A stretch of 64,000 nt of DNA from Schlesneria paludicola DSM 18645 (GCA_945876035.1 CAMCMU010000024.1:1-64000); one strand, 5' to 3'. Counted from the first letter of the stretch, positions 38,400 to 47,571 are shown. Notes: generated by a model not told the origin, from the letters alone. Translations and numbers: made by a program.

Positions 38400-41300
38400 T
38401 TGAAGTTACGTCCACAAGACGCCGCATTCACGCAGGAGCTGCTCGGCTATTTGAATTTTTCCGGAGGCCGTCCTGATCCAAAATTTCAGAGGAATCTTGA
38501 CGAATTCTGGCAGGTTGTTCCCGCAGCCTTAGTTCCCCTCACCCTGCGGCAGGTGCTGGCGGATCTCCAAGAAAAATCGACTGCCTTTGCAGACATCACT
38601 CAGGCTGAACAGGTCATTTCGCTGACTTTTGATCATGTGCTTCCGGCATACCGGGAGCACCATCGTGATTTGTTGTTTCACCTGAAACCAGAGGATCTGC
38701 AACAGTCGTATTTTGTGGCGAAGGTTTTTGAGGCGGTTCTGGAACAGGGTGCTCCTTGGGGTGACCGGAGCCGCGTTGTCGCAGGAACGCTTGATCGGTT
38801 GAATGATTTTATCGGGTATCGTCCGATCGCAATTCTCGAAAACCGTCGTAAATTGGAGCCCTATCCCCACGAGCGATTTCGTCCGCTGCCGATCTACCTG
38901 CGTGGTGCTGGGGTCGCCGCCGGTCCCTATCGTGCCCTCATCACTCGCACGCTGAATCTGCTTCGTGAGTTGCCCCCCCGATTACTGGCAGAGGCCTATT
39001 TTGACCTCGAGCAACTGGAAGAGTTGGCGGTCGATTTGCGCGCGCATGATCACCTGCACCCAGCGAATAAGAGAACGAACTACTTGTTCGGCGAATGGGA
39101 TCCGCATCAGATCGATCTGAAAGGACGCTATCGGCGGTTTGTGGTTCGTAAAATCATTCTCGATGCCCTGCTGGATTGGTCTGCCAAACAAAAACGTGTT
39201 GATCCCGACGAGACCCTTTTCGATATTTCGGCCGTCTTGTGCGGCACCATCCTGATGGCATCGTCAATCAGTGGTGACGGACCCGACTGCCACGATTCCA
39301 GCGTGACACTCACGTCGCTGTTGCCGCGTGTTGCACGCCAACGGGATGAGTTTTATGCCGTGCTGTCCCAGTCTTTGACGGGAGTACGTGCCAAGCGTCT
39401 TGGACGACATGCTAAGCAGACTCGACAGCCGTTCGGGCATGTCCGCCAAGCATTGAACATGTTTCTCGCGCAGTACGGTGCGCAACAGATTCAGCGGCGT
39501 CAATTGGCCTATTTATTTGCTCGAATGGGCTACGCGGAGGCGAGTCTGCGTCAGGCGGAGATCATTCCCTGTGCGTCGGCTCGATTTGAGTGCGAAGTGC
39601 TCTGCCGGATTCACTCCGCCCGGCGGATTGTCGAACAAAAACAGATCTCGGAAGCGTTTCGGCTTCTACAAGCGGGCGAAGAGTATCTCCACCGTGGCAT
39701 CGAGTGTGGTGCAATCGTGGATCCATGGAATATTTTGGGATTTCAGGGACTCTTTCCCCTGTTCGTCTCACGCGAAGACAGTGTCCCGGACCAGCGGATC
39801 GAAATGCTGTTTCACATGATCGAATCGTTGCTCGATGCCTATTCGCGAACACTTGAAGAAGCCGCCGCGTGTGGTGAGAAGTCTCTGGAACTGGCGATCT
39901 CGCAGCGCTATCAACAATTGGCGGACTTCTGGGATCGCTTCGGCACACTGGCCGTTCAAGATCTTCCCCGCATCGCCGCTCACGAACAACTGGATTCCGC
40001 CGAGCATGTCGCGCGGGCCCTTGCAGAATGGAAAGCGGTGGGAGAAGCCGCGGGTGATATGCTTTTTTGGCGAGGACATGTGGGACAATTTCAATCGGCC
40101 AAGGCCTACGCTCAAGTGGTCTCGGCGCTGCTTGAGCGTCGCGATCGCATTGCGGCACTGGGCCTGTTGATGCAATGGCTCAGCCAGCATGAAACGGTGG
40201 GACTGGAAGCGGGCCATATCTCGTTTGAAGATTTGATGCTGTGGTGGATGGGGCAGGCCATTGAGGATGGTTCGACTTCGAAAGAAGACCCCTGGCCGCT
40301 CGTTCGCCGAATGTTTGACTACCTCGAAGCCAATGCCAGCGAATTGTGGTCAGCACCCGTCTATAAGTCGACAGCCTTCTTAAACGATGCCGCCACGGAC
40401 TCCGAATGGCCAGATGGCGAAGACGAAAGGCGCAGTGACGAAGACGAAAACGAGAAGGAATTATTTGACGCGGCCTACGATGAGGTTGTTTTCCGCGACA
40501 GCGCGGATGATGGACAAGAAGGCCCGACCATGGACGATGGACAGGGTTCGCCGGGAGGCTCCGAATTCGACTTGATCGAGAAGCAACTCGAACCGCGACT
40601 CAAATTTCTGCGGATGGTGGCTCAGTTGTGGCAAATGGCGGCGACGTTGGCCGTCGAACGCGAAGTCAGTGCGATCCGAGATGAGTCGAAAGACACGCGG
40701 GCCGCCCGAGTTCTGCAGGCCGAATCGCTCCGAGACTGGCTGAAATATTCCGAGCGACTTCAAACAGATCTGTCCCAGTTAATTGATGCGTTATGGAAGG
40801 GGGACATTGATGAATCCAGTGGCGAACATGACGCCAATGTCGAATATGATTCGCAGTTGCAAACAAAGCTCTACCTGATCCAGACGGCACTCGCCACATG
40901 GCTCAGCCTCCGGTCTGCACAGTGGTGCTTGGCCTGCGCGATATCTCCGGAAGATGAGTCGGTTCGCAGTTCAGCCGAGGAAGTGCGAATCATTGATATC
41001 TATCGCGGCATTATGCAACGCAATGGCGATGAAGTTCGCCGCGTTCTTCCAGGACTTCTCCGCTCACTGCAAAACAAACCGCTCTTGTATGTGCCTCTCG
41101 AACACGGCGGTGAGCCGAAGCAAATTCTAACGGCACGGGCGATGCAGATGCTGGTGAGATTTCTTGTCTCCCATCTTCCACAATTGGGATTACTCCGTGA
41201 GACTTGGCACCTATTACGCACCGCACGCCAAATGGAGCGTTCGTCGCGGCCCCGTGGCATGGCGGTCACCGAATTTGATCGCCTGTTTCGGATTGCGCTG

Positions 41301-42362
41301 CGTAATTCACTGGAGTGTGTCGTCCAAGCCTCGAATGACTGGAAAGGTGGCCGATTCCGTGACGAAGATCTGATTGAAATCGTGGGCGAAATCGTCGAAC
41401 TTTATCTCGATCAGTGGCTCGAACACAGTGGCACAATGAGATTGTCCTCGGTGGAGGCTCTGAAGATCGAGCACATTTGGACGGACACCGCTCAGTTCGT
41501 GAAGACTTATGGATCGGATATTCTCAATGCGAGAATCCTCACGCTCGGAAATGTGCGAGCCATCCTCCACAGCGGAGTCTCAAAGTTTCTGGAATATCTG
41601 GAACAGAACGAAGACCCGCTCCACCCTGTTCGCCTGCTGAATGATCTGCGCAATGGAAATGTCGATCGTGAGAAAGCCATCGAACAACTGCATTTGATCT
41701 ATCAGGTTGTTGTCGAAAAGTTTGATAGGTTTCTCGAATACAATACGACAACCACTCAGTCGGACTACGGTGAGCAATTTTTCAGCCTATTGGACTTTCT
41801 TCGACTGGAAACCACATACGAGAGAGATGCTTGGAACCTTCTGCCGGTCGCAGTCGCTCATGAAGTTCTAGCGCGACAGGGAAAACCCGCAGCGGCGGTC
41901 ATCTGGGAAGATGTTTTTGCGGTCAAAACCGAGGATATGGCCGACACGCACTTGGAAGGATTGGAATCCCTTCAGAAAAAATATGGGATGAAACTGCTCT
42001 CCATTTCCAATCACCTCCAAGAACGCTTCGTCAAGCCCTTGGCGGTCAATCACATGTTGGCGCGCATTCGTCCCGCCTGTGAAGACGCTGGCGTGGGTCG
42101 ATCAAATTCCCCATCATTTCTTGCGTTGCAGGCAGGTGTGGAAGAGTATGTCAAGACAACATCGGGGTCTGGTCTTGATATTCCTCTGTGGCTCAAGACC
42201 TTGGAAGATGAACTGAACAGGGTTCATGAATCAGGAGATCAGCCGGCCCCAGACGCAGAACCGCAATTGCGTCTGCCGGCTCCCGCAATCACGCTGAAGG
42301 ATATCCGCCAACAACTCAAACAGTGGAAGGAACCGCCCAGCCAGCGCAAGGGCAAAGCGTGA
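38400..42362 (+). CDS. very large soluble helical protein of unknown function
   Basis: 1,320 residues from a TTG start with a near-perfect ribosome site. No signal peptide or membrane segment is visible, so it should be cytoplasmic. The sequence is almost wholly alpha-helical in character, rich in Leu, Glu, Arg and Trp. A very acidic low-complexity insert at about residues 665-720 (GEDERRSDEDENEKELFDAA) separates two helical halves. The C-terminus is basic. I recognise no catalytic motif, Walker box, zinc site or named repeat; TPR- or HEAT-like superhelix folding is possible. It is divergent from the TolQ-like operon, which suggests but does not prove a shared role. Confidence 0.85.
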   Translation: MKLRPQDAAFTQELLGYLNFSGGRPDPKFQRNLDEFWQVVPAALVPLTLRQVLADLQEKSTAFADITQAEQVISLTFDHVLPAYREHHRDLLFHLKPEDLQQSYFVAKVFEAVLEQGAPWGDRSRVVAGTLDRLNDFIGYRPIAILENRRKLEPYPHERFRPLPIYLRGAGVAAGPYRALITRTLNLLRELPPRLLAEAYFDLEQLEELAVDLRAHDHLHPANKRTNYLFGEWDPHQIDLKGRYRRFVVRKIILDALLDWSAKQKRVDPDETLFDISAVLCGTILMASSISGDGPDCHDSSVTLTSLLPRVARQRDEFYAVLSQSLTGVRAKRLGRHAKQTRQPFGHVRQALNMFLAQYGAQQIQRRQLAYLFARMGYAEASLRQAEIIPCASARFECEVLCRIHSARRIVEQKQISEAFRLLQAGEEYLHRGIECGAIVDPWNILGFQGLFPLFVSREDSVPDQRIEMLFHMIESLLDAYSRTLEEAAACGEKSLELAISQRYQQLADFWDRFGTLAVQDLPRIAAHEQLDSAEHVARALAEWKAVGEAAGDMLFWRGHVGQFQSAKAYAQVVSALLERRDRIAALGLLMQWLSQHETVGLEAGHISFEDLMLWWMGQAIEDGSTSKEDPWPLVRRMFDYLEANASELWSAPVYKSTAFLNDAATDSEWPDGEDERRSDEDENEKELFDAAYDEVVFRDSADDGQEGPTMDDGQGSPGGSEFDLIEKQLEPRLKFLRMVAQLWQMAATLAVEREVSAIRDESKDTRAARVLQAESLRDWLKYSERLQTDLSQLIDALWKGDIDESSGEHDANVEYDSQLQTKLYLIQTALATWLSLRSAQWCLACAISPEDESVRSSAEEVRIIDIYRGIMQRNGDEVRRVLPGLLRSLQNKPLLYVPLEHGGEPKQILTARAMQMLVRFLVSHLPQLGLLRETWHLLRTARQMERSSRPRGMAVTEFDRLFRIALRNSLECVVQASNDWKGGRFRDEDLIEIVGEIVELYLDQWLEHSGTMRLSSVEALKIEHIWTDTAQFVKTYGSDILNARILTLGNVRAILHSGVSKFLEYLEQNEDPLHPVRLLNDLRNGNVDREKAIEQLHLIYQVVVEKFDRFLEYNTTTTQSDYGEQFFSLLDFLRLETTYERDAWNLLPVAVAHEVLARQGKPAAAVIWEDVFAVKTEDMADTHLEGLESLQKKYGMKLLSISNHLQERFVKPLAVNHMLARIRPACEDAGVGRSNSPSFLALQAGVEEYVKTTSGSGLDIPLWLKTLEDELNRVHESGDQPAPDAEPQLRLPAPAITLKDIRQQLKQWKEPPSQRKGKA

Positions 42363-42423
42363 TCGCGGCAGCATCATTGTTCAGAGCTTGCCGCCGTTGT
42401 TGGATTCCCAACGCGTTCGCCAT

Positions 42424-43368
42424 TCAAACGATCGAACAGCCACCTTTCTCGCTGCAACTCCCGCAGCCGCCGGCTGCCCCGTCTGTACCACAGCCCTGTG
42501 CCTCATCTGTTCCGCACTTCGGGCCGCAACCTGCTTCTGCACGCTCCATGAACTGCAGGAACTCAATGCGGGCGTCGTATTGTTCTGCGAGTTGCTGTGT
42601 GAGATCCGTGATTTCGGATGGCGGGTCGCCAAGAAAATGAAAGATGATGTTTTCTCCGTCAAGCAATTGCTCGACGTCGATCAACTCCATTGGCATGTTT
42701 CGTTCGGCAAGAAGTTTCTGGCAGGCGTCGAAGGCCCGAGCCTCACCCTCGTGCGCTGCGCGTTCTTGGAGCTTGTCTTCTTCGGTCATGCTTCTTAACA
42801 GCTCCCCCGCGTGAGAGTTGTCGGCCGTGGTCGGGGCCCCCTCTCTTTCAGAAGTCAAGACCTCACCAGATTCGAGGCCGCGGTGCGTTCGAACAACAAC
42901 ACGCTCCTTGATTTCGTATCCGACGGATGCCCGGCTGTGAAACCAACTCAGGTGACCCATCGAACCGAACCGAACGAGATATCGCAGCCCCTCGATTTCT
43001 GGATCTGAAACGATACGCTCCGCAGGGAACTCCAGCAGAACCGCGTCGTTTTCGATAATCAGCGGGTACGTCCGAACCTTCGATCCGTTGTTCGGACTGA
43101 CACACACGCCAGTTGTGATGTCAAACTTCCATTGATGGAGTGGGCAACTCACAATGTTTCCGTCCCTCCCACCATGAGCGAGCTCGCCTCCACGATGGGG
43201 ACAGGCGTTGTCGATCGCGTGGAAGATTTTATTGACATTGAAAATGGCAATTCGTTGTCCCTGCACGTCAAAACGCGTAACAGATTCGGCCGCGAGATCG
43301 CCCACCATGCAGACTTTGACGAGCCGTCCTGTTCGTTGATCTGTCTCATTGTCTTTGAATGAAACCAA
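42424..43368 (-). CDS. Rieske [2Fe-2S] domain fused to PSP1 domain with Cys-rich tail
   Basis: 314 residues in three parts. Residues about 13-115 form a Rieske ferredoxin domain of the nitrite-reductase small-subunit type, with ligands Cys56-x-His58 (CPHRGGE) and Cys75-x2-His78 (CPLHQW). Residues about 129-273 resemble the PSP1 C-terminal domain (YaaT/RicT type): YLVRFGSMG, VVVRTHRGLESGEVLT, DACQKLLAERNMPMELIDVE, IIFHFLGD. The tail has six Cys in 31 residues (281-311). I place the start at the TTG at 43366-43368 after AAGGG; the frame is open to a GTG at 43449. No oxygenase or reductase catalytic domain is present. It converges on the giant helical gene with a 61-base gap. Confidence 0.87.
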   Translation of the reverse strand: MVSFKDNETDQRTGRLVKVCMVGDLAAESVTRFDVQGQRIAIFNVNKIFHAIDNACPHRGGELAHGGRDGNIVSCPLHQWKFDITTGVCVSPNNGSKVRTYPLIIENDAVLLEFPAERIVSDPEIEGLRYLVRFGSMGHLSWFHSRASVGYEIKERVVVRTHRGLESGEVLTSEREGAPTTADNSHAGELLRSMTEEDKLQERAAHEGEARAFDACQKLLAERNMPMELIDVEQLLDGENIIFHFLGDPPSEITDLTQQLAEQYDARIEFLQFMERAEAGCGPKCGTDEAQGCGTDGAAGGCGSCSEKGGCSIV

Positions 43369-43958
43369 TTCCTCACCCTTCCCCTGTTTGACAAGGTTTA
43401 TACCACAAGAATAATCAAGACACCGTCTGCCAAATCCAATGTGACACACCGAAGCATTCCAGCTTCGTCAGCAAGTGCCCTCTTGATTTCCTGCCGTCGA
43501 TTTGTTGATTTTCCATCGATTGCCCTGCGGGTCTCTCACCGCCGATGACTCGTAGCATGAACGGACGCATGCCAGATTGCCAGCATTGACCGATGTCTTG
43601 TCTTGCAAATTGAATGTTTTTGAAACAATTCATTGAGACAAAGTTGGACACATCGAGACAACACCCCCTGCAATCAGGTCGGACGCAACAGGTGACAGGC
43701 GGAATGAATCGGAGTTGAGGAAGTCTCCGCCGAGAAGACGCCGTGCGGATGACAAAGTTGTCAATTTGACATTCTCCGCAGTGGCCTCAGTGACATGCTG
43801 AACCCCTCTTCAATCGCGTCTCATGTTATTTTCGATCAGGGGGTTGAAAAAGCGTCGGTTGGCACGAAGTCTGCTGCATGGGAAGGAGTCATTATTCGGC
43901 AACGTTTTTGCCCGGTCCCAAAACCGAGCGTCTTCAACCCTGAGGGAGGGAGGATGCC
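43369..43958. other. divergent intergenic region
   Basis: About 590 bases between the divergent Rieske-PSP1 gene and the small helical-repeat gene. No family signature appears in any frame. It ends with a strong GGGAGGGAGG ribosome site for the plus-strand gene. Confidence 0.4.
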
Positions 43959-44402
43959 ATGCGTCAATCCACGGAAAAGAACCCAGAAAAACCCTTCAAT
44001 TCGGTTCAAGTGGTCCGGAGGCTCGCGGCCGCCGAAGGCTATCTTGAAATTGGCCTGCCAACCTATGCGCTGAGCGAATTGAGTTTAGTCGGTGACCCCG
44101 GACCGTTTGAACCGATCGTTCAACTGTTTCGAGGTGAGGCACTTCAGGCGCAGGAGAAATTTGCCGAGGCCATTGCTCCACTCAATCGTGCTGCCCAGAT
44201 GTTTTCTGCTCCGCTCAACCAGCGTGCCTTGATCGCTTTGAGCGACTGCTATCGCCACGAAGGACACGAGATCCTTGCTGACAGGGCGGCGGCGGCGGCG
44301 ATTCCCCCGAATCGGCCTGTCGGATCCACCACAAAAACGGGTTTTCCTGATCCGATTTTTCATGTCGCAACCAAGCCACAAAACCGCATCTCAATGCCAT
44401 AA
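43959..44402 (+). CDS. small TPR-like helical protein
   Basis: 147 residues, starting at an ATG with GGGAGGGAGG six bases upstream, a strong translation signal. Residues 18-115 form about three helix pairs of TPR character (AAAEGYLEIGLPTYALSELS, FRGEALQAQEKFAEAIAPLN, QRALIALSDCYRHEG). The C-terminal 30 residues are Pro/Lys-rich and probably unstructured. TPR proteins mediate protein contacts; no partner is evident, since the next stretch is a decayed transposon. There is no signal peptide. Confidence 0.68.
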   Translation: MRQSTEKNPEKPFNSVQVVRRLAAAEGYLEIGLPTYALSELSLVGDPGPFEPIVQLFRGEALQAQEKFAEAIAPLNRAAQMFSAPLNQRALIALSDCYRHEGHEILADRAAAAAIPPNRPVGSTTKTGFPDPIFHVATKPQNRISMP

Positions 44403-44739
44403 GAACGCCCGATCGCGTCACGCGAAAAGGCAGATCAACCGATCGGCGATCGGATGAGTTTGACGAACGTTACTTTGCTGACGACCTTGCGATGACTCAG
44501 GAAAGAAGGGCTGAGTCCCGCCGATGTGACCCGCCTCACCCGTGAAAACGCGGCCAGTGTCCGCGATCTGCTCCGCTTGGCGAAGGACACTGAAAGCGAG
44601 TCCGCTACAGGCCCAGCGAACGGAGAGTTTTCAGCGGTCACCTCAACCGGGCGGAGCCCCGCCCCGCCCCCCGCCCCCCGCCCGTGATTGCCTGTGACTC
44701 TGCACGTTCAATCCCATTCAGGCAACATCGCTGCGTGTC
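44403..44739. other. intergenic with possible gene fragment
   Basis: Directly after the TPR-like gene, two overlapping plus-strand frames read SDEFDERYFADDLAMTQE and then, after a one-base shift, LSPADVTRLTRENAASVRDL. The second resembles the C-terminal helix of metal-dependent hydrolases, so a frameshifted fragment is possible, but the match is weak. At about 44650-44690 lies a C-rich run with repeated CCCCGCC units. Confidence 0.25.
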
Positions 44740-45614
44740 TCACGCCGGTGGAAGATTCGTTAGTCCCCGGCGGACGCGGGTGCCGTTTTCTAGGATGTCG
44801 TCGACGTTCTTAATCCAGAGAAATGATTGCGGATTGGCCTTGGGATGGTCGAGGTCATCGCGAAACGCCTGTTCCAGTTCGGCGACCCTGCGGAAGACGC
44901 CGTAGCACATGCAGTGCCGCCTCGGTTCCCGGAATCCCCGCGTTCAGCGACGAACTGCTGGTCGAGGTGAAGTGTTGGTGGAACCGCGGATGCCGCATCA
45001 GCCACGACGGAAATTTCGGATGCTGGTGCAGGGTGTCGTTGTTTGGGGTCAGATGCAGGTCCAATTCCGGCGGCGTCCGAGTGTCGATCTTCCTCAGATA
45101 ACGTGATCCATTCCTGATGTCGGTGCCGCCGCAGGCAGTCCGAACATGATTTTGCCTTGGGCCAGTTCGACGGCCGCGAATAGCGTCGTCATGCCGTCAG
45201 AGTTTTGAGCCGCACTCGGAACAACGGCACACTTTTGCGCGTCCGATCCAAGACTTGGTTTTGGCTCTTCTCGTCGCACCACAAGACCAACGCATGTTCC
45301 GGTAGATCGAGAGATTGTCCGGCAAAGTTCGACCCGTTTCTGGACGAACCGTTCGAGACCTTAAAAGCCTTTGATCTGATGCGGTTTCAGACGGGTGTCG
45401 TGTCAAGCACCCGAGATTGTATCCTTGCCCCCCCACCGCCCACCGCCTTCGCCAGACTGTGGGTCGACCGCCGCGCGGCGGATCGTGTTCAATCTCTGCC
45501 CGCCGCCGTCAGCACAATCGGGCTTGCTACACGAGTCGCCACGGGATGCCGCGTCCACGGGGTCAGCGTGACGCGCTCGTCGTCCGACAACACAAGGACT
45601 ATCGTAATCCGCAT
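44740..45614 (-). mobile_element. decayed IS630-family transposase
   Basis: Reading leftwards from an ATG at 45612-45614, pieces of an IS630 transposase appear in the correct order but in changing frames. These are [35 protein letters not shown], then KVSN and [20 protein letters not shown] (first catalytic Asp, DEKS). [16 protein letters not shown] follows a stop, then WLMRHPRFHQHFTSTSSS, and finally ELEQAFRDDLDHPKANPQSF with LWIKNVDDIL to a TGA at 44740-44742. At least four frameshifts and several stops are needed. The remnant spans 875 bases against about 1,060 for an intact gene, so it also has deletions. It cannot transpose by itself. Confidence 0.82.
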
Positions 45615-46012
45615 GGCACGAATCCCCAGGGGTTGAAAGGTTTACGCCAGTCCGCTTGGCGACGCCCGATAATTCAGCGGCACTCCCTGAGGAACAGACC
45701 GTGTTTCGTGGAGCGATGCTGAGCCTTGAGTCCATCGCAACGCCGCCTTGCGATGGACTCAAGGCTCAGCATCGAATGGGCGATTGGAACGGGCGGCGTT
45801 AGTTCGTGGATCCGGTACGCGGATCAAGAAAAACATCAGCAGCGGACACATTTGCATGCGTACGTCGCGCGTCGATGTTGCCGCATTCGAGCCTCTCTTT
45901 GAACACACGGTCTGTGAGGAAAAGCATTTCTCAGCGTTGCTTGTGAGCAGGGTTCAGCTGGCCTAGAATTCGGATTCGTTCAACATCGAAATTCCTCACA
46001 GCGGATAATTCT
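45615..46012. other. intergenic holding a long perfect inverted repeat
   Basis: About 400 bases between the transposase relic and the YhaM-type gene. It contains the 27-bp inverted repeat listed separately and no supported gene. Confidence 0.4.
45714..45774. repeat. perfect 27-bp inverted repeat with 7-base loop
   Basis: The arms are 45714-45740 and 45748-45774; each base of one arm pairs with the other, and the loop is CGCCGCC. The arm begins CGATGCTGAGCCTTGAGTCC. No U-run follows on either strand, so it is not a standard terminator. It lies 100 bases beyond the start of the decayed IS630 transposase and may be two element ends joined head to head, or a small non-autonomous element. I saw no second copy of the arm near the other end of the relic. 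Confidence 0.85.
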
Positions 46013-46978
46013 ATGACGCGTCGGTACGTGACGGATCTCCGGGACGGAGATCTTGTTGATGAGGTGTTCTTAGTCGCCGACAAGCAGTTGCGCGCGAATC
46101 GTAATGCGGCACTCTACTTGACGGTTGATCTTCGTGATCGAACCGGAGTCGTCAACGGGCGAATGTGGAACGTGTTGGAAGAGTCCTGCAATCACATTCA
46201 AGTCGGTGGATTTGTGCGAACACGCGGCAAGGTGCAGGTCTTCCAAGGGACGCTGCAAATGATTCTGACCCATATCGATGCCGTACCCGTGTCGAGCATC
46301 GACCCTGTTGATTTTGAGTCGATGACGTCTCAAAAGATTGAAGATCTGTTCGTTCAACTCCGAGCGATCATGCTTGGTTTTGAGGATCCTCAGTTGCGGA
46401 TGTTGATGGAGTGCTTCTTGCTCGACGATTCTTTGATGCGGTTACTGGCTGAAACTCCCGCCGGCGTGAAGGCACACCACGCCTATCGGGGCGGGCTGAT
46501 CGAACACGTCGTATCGCTGATGCAAATCGCGAAAAAAATGTGTGAGGTCTACGTGGACCTGAATGCCGAACTGCTGCTGGCGGGGATCTTTCTGCACGAT
46601 ATTGGCAAACTGCGTGAGCTCTCCTGTACCGCGGGATTCGTTTATACCGATGAAGGCCAACTCCTTGGCCATCTTGTGATTGGTGTCGAGATGTTGTCCG
46701 AAAAGATTCGCCAAGTGGAGCAACTGACAGGTCAGCCGTTTTCAGACGAGCTGGCTTGGAGGCTGAAACATATGATCGTGAGCCACCATGGGTCGTACGA
46801 ATTTGGTAGCCCGCGTCTGCCAATGACACCCGAGGCTGTCGTACTTCACGCGTTGGACAACCTCGATGCAAAGCTCCATGAATTTACGCGCGCGATTCAA
46901 GATGACCCCAACAGCGGATCGCACTGGACACTGTTTATTCAGCGACTGGATCGTAAAATTTTTAAAGGAGCTCGATAG
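46013..46978 (+). CDS. YhaM-type OB-fold/HD-domain 3'-5' exoribonuclease
   Basis: 321 residues. An N-terminal OB-fold (1-90; FLVADKQLRANRNAALYLTV, GRMWN, GGFVRTRGKVQVFQGTLQM) is followed by an HD phosphohydrolase domain. Metal residues are seen in HHAYRGGLIEHV (155-166), FLHDIGK (His195-Asp196), LGHLVIG (His220) and VSHHGSYEFGSP (258-259). This order is that of Bacillus YhaM/CbfA, a 3'-5' exonuclease acting on short RNA and single-stranded DNA. Length fits (about 314). It stands alone, with a perfect palindrome about 107 bases after its stop. Confidence 0.9.
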   Translation: MTRRYVTDLRDGDLVDEVFLVADKQLRANRNAALYLTVDLRDRTGVVNGRMWNVLEESCNHIQVGGFVRTRGKVQVFQGTLQMILTHIDAVPVSSIDPVDFESMTSQKIEDLFVQLRAIMLGFEDPQLRMLMECFLLDDSLMRLLAETPAGVKAHHAYRGGLIEHVVSLMQIAKKMCEVYVDLNAELLLAGIFLHDIGKLRELSCTAGFVYTDEGQLLGHLVIGVEMLSEKIRQVEQLTGQPFSDELAWRLKHMIVSHHGSYEFGSPRLPMTPEAVVLHALDNLDAKLHEFTRAIQDDPNSGSHWTLFIQRLDRKIFKGAR

Positions 46979-47084
46979 CGGCCGATGATCCACGGTCTTG
47001 TGGGAGCGTGAAAATCCTCCTGAGTCGCGATCCACAGGCCAACTTGCGGAGCACGTGTCGGACTCACGAAAAGTATTGCGTCGG

Positions 47085-47108
47085 GCTTGCGTCGGTACCG
47101 ACGCAAGC
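47085..47108. repeat. 24-base perfect palindrome
   Basis: GCTTGCGTCGGT followed at once by its exact reverse complement, with no spacer. It lies about 107 bases after the YhaM-type stop. With no U-run behind it, it could be a dimer-protein binding site, a cruciform, or part of an RNA 3' end. Confidence 0.7.
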
Positions 47109-47288
47109 TCACAACGAAAAACCTTCAAACGCCCGTTGAAAACCTCGTGAATCAAACAGACGGGATTTGCCAATCCCTCGACCCCATCAGCCCTCTGCCG
47201 CAAACAGACTTGATCTTCCGGCCCCCTTTTTGGCGATTTGTAAAAACGGGATTTTCGTCTGTGAAACGAAGCACCTTAGCCCATGACG

Positions 47289-47318
47289 ACGATAGTACGT
47301 CAAGTTACGTGCTATCGT
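47289..47318. repeat. hairpin in the prepilin upstream region
   Basis: Arms 47289-47300 and 47307-47318 pair at 11 of 12 positions around a six-base loop (CAAGTT). No U-run follows. It could be an operator or an mRNA structure; it lies about 225 bases before the likely prepilin promoter. Confidence 0.45.
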
Positions 47319-47542
47319 TGGAGTCTGTTCTCGTTAGGTTTCCGCGAGTTTTAGCACATGCGATTCTTACCGGATGAAATTTCGGCGTGAACCGAACAAT
47401 AAAAAACGATCGGCTGAAATTCTCGGAATTCGCTTGCAAAATACTTTGGAGCCGTTTACTCTAAGAGGTGAGATATTGTCTGATCTCATCTTCTGTCGAT
47501 CTTAATATCTATTTGTCCTTAGTATCGTTGGTTTTGTTAAGA

Positions 47543-47571
47543 TTGACTTTTTAGTTCTCGGTTCCGAAAAT
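47543..47571 (+). promoter_or_regulatory. candidate sigma-70-type promoter of the prepilin gene
   Basis: TTGACT (47543-47548), a 17-base spacer and GAAAAT (47566-47571), placing the transcript start near 47578, about 35 bases before the ATG. The -35 box is close to consensus and the -10 matches at four of six positions. It lies in the AT-rich stretch. Confidence 0.35.

Noticed and set aside
45205-45636. A 143-codon plus-strand frame
   Set aside because: It is antisense to the decayed IS630 transposase, whose pieces can be read in order on the minus strand.
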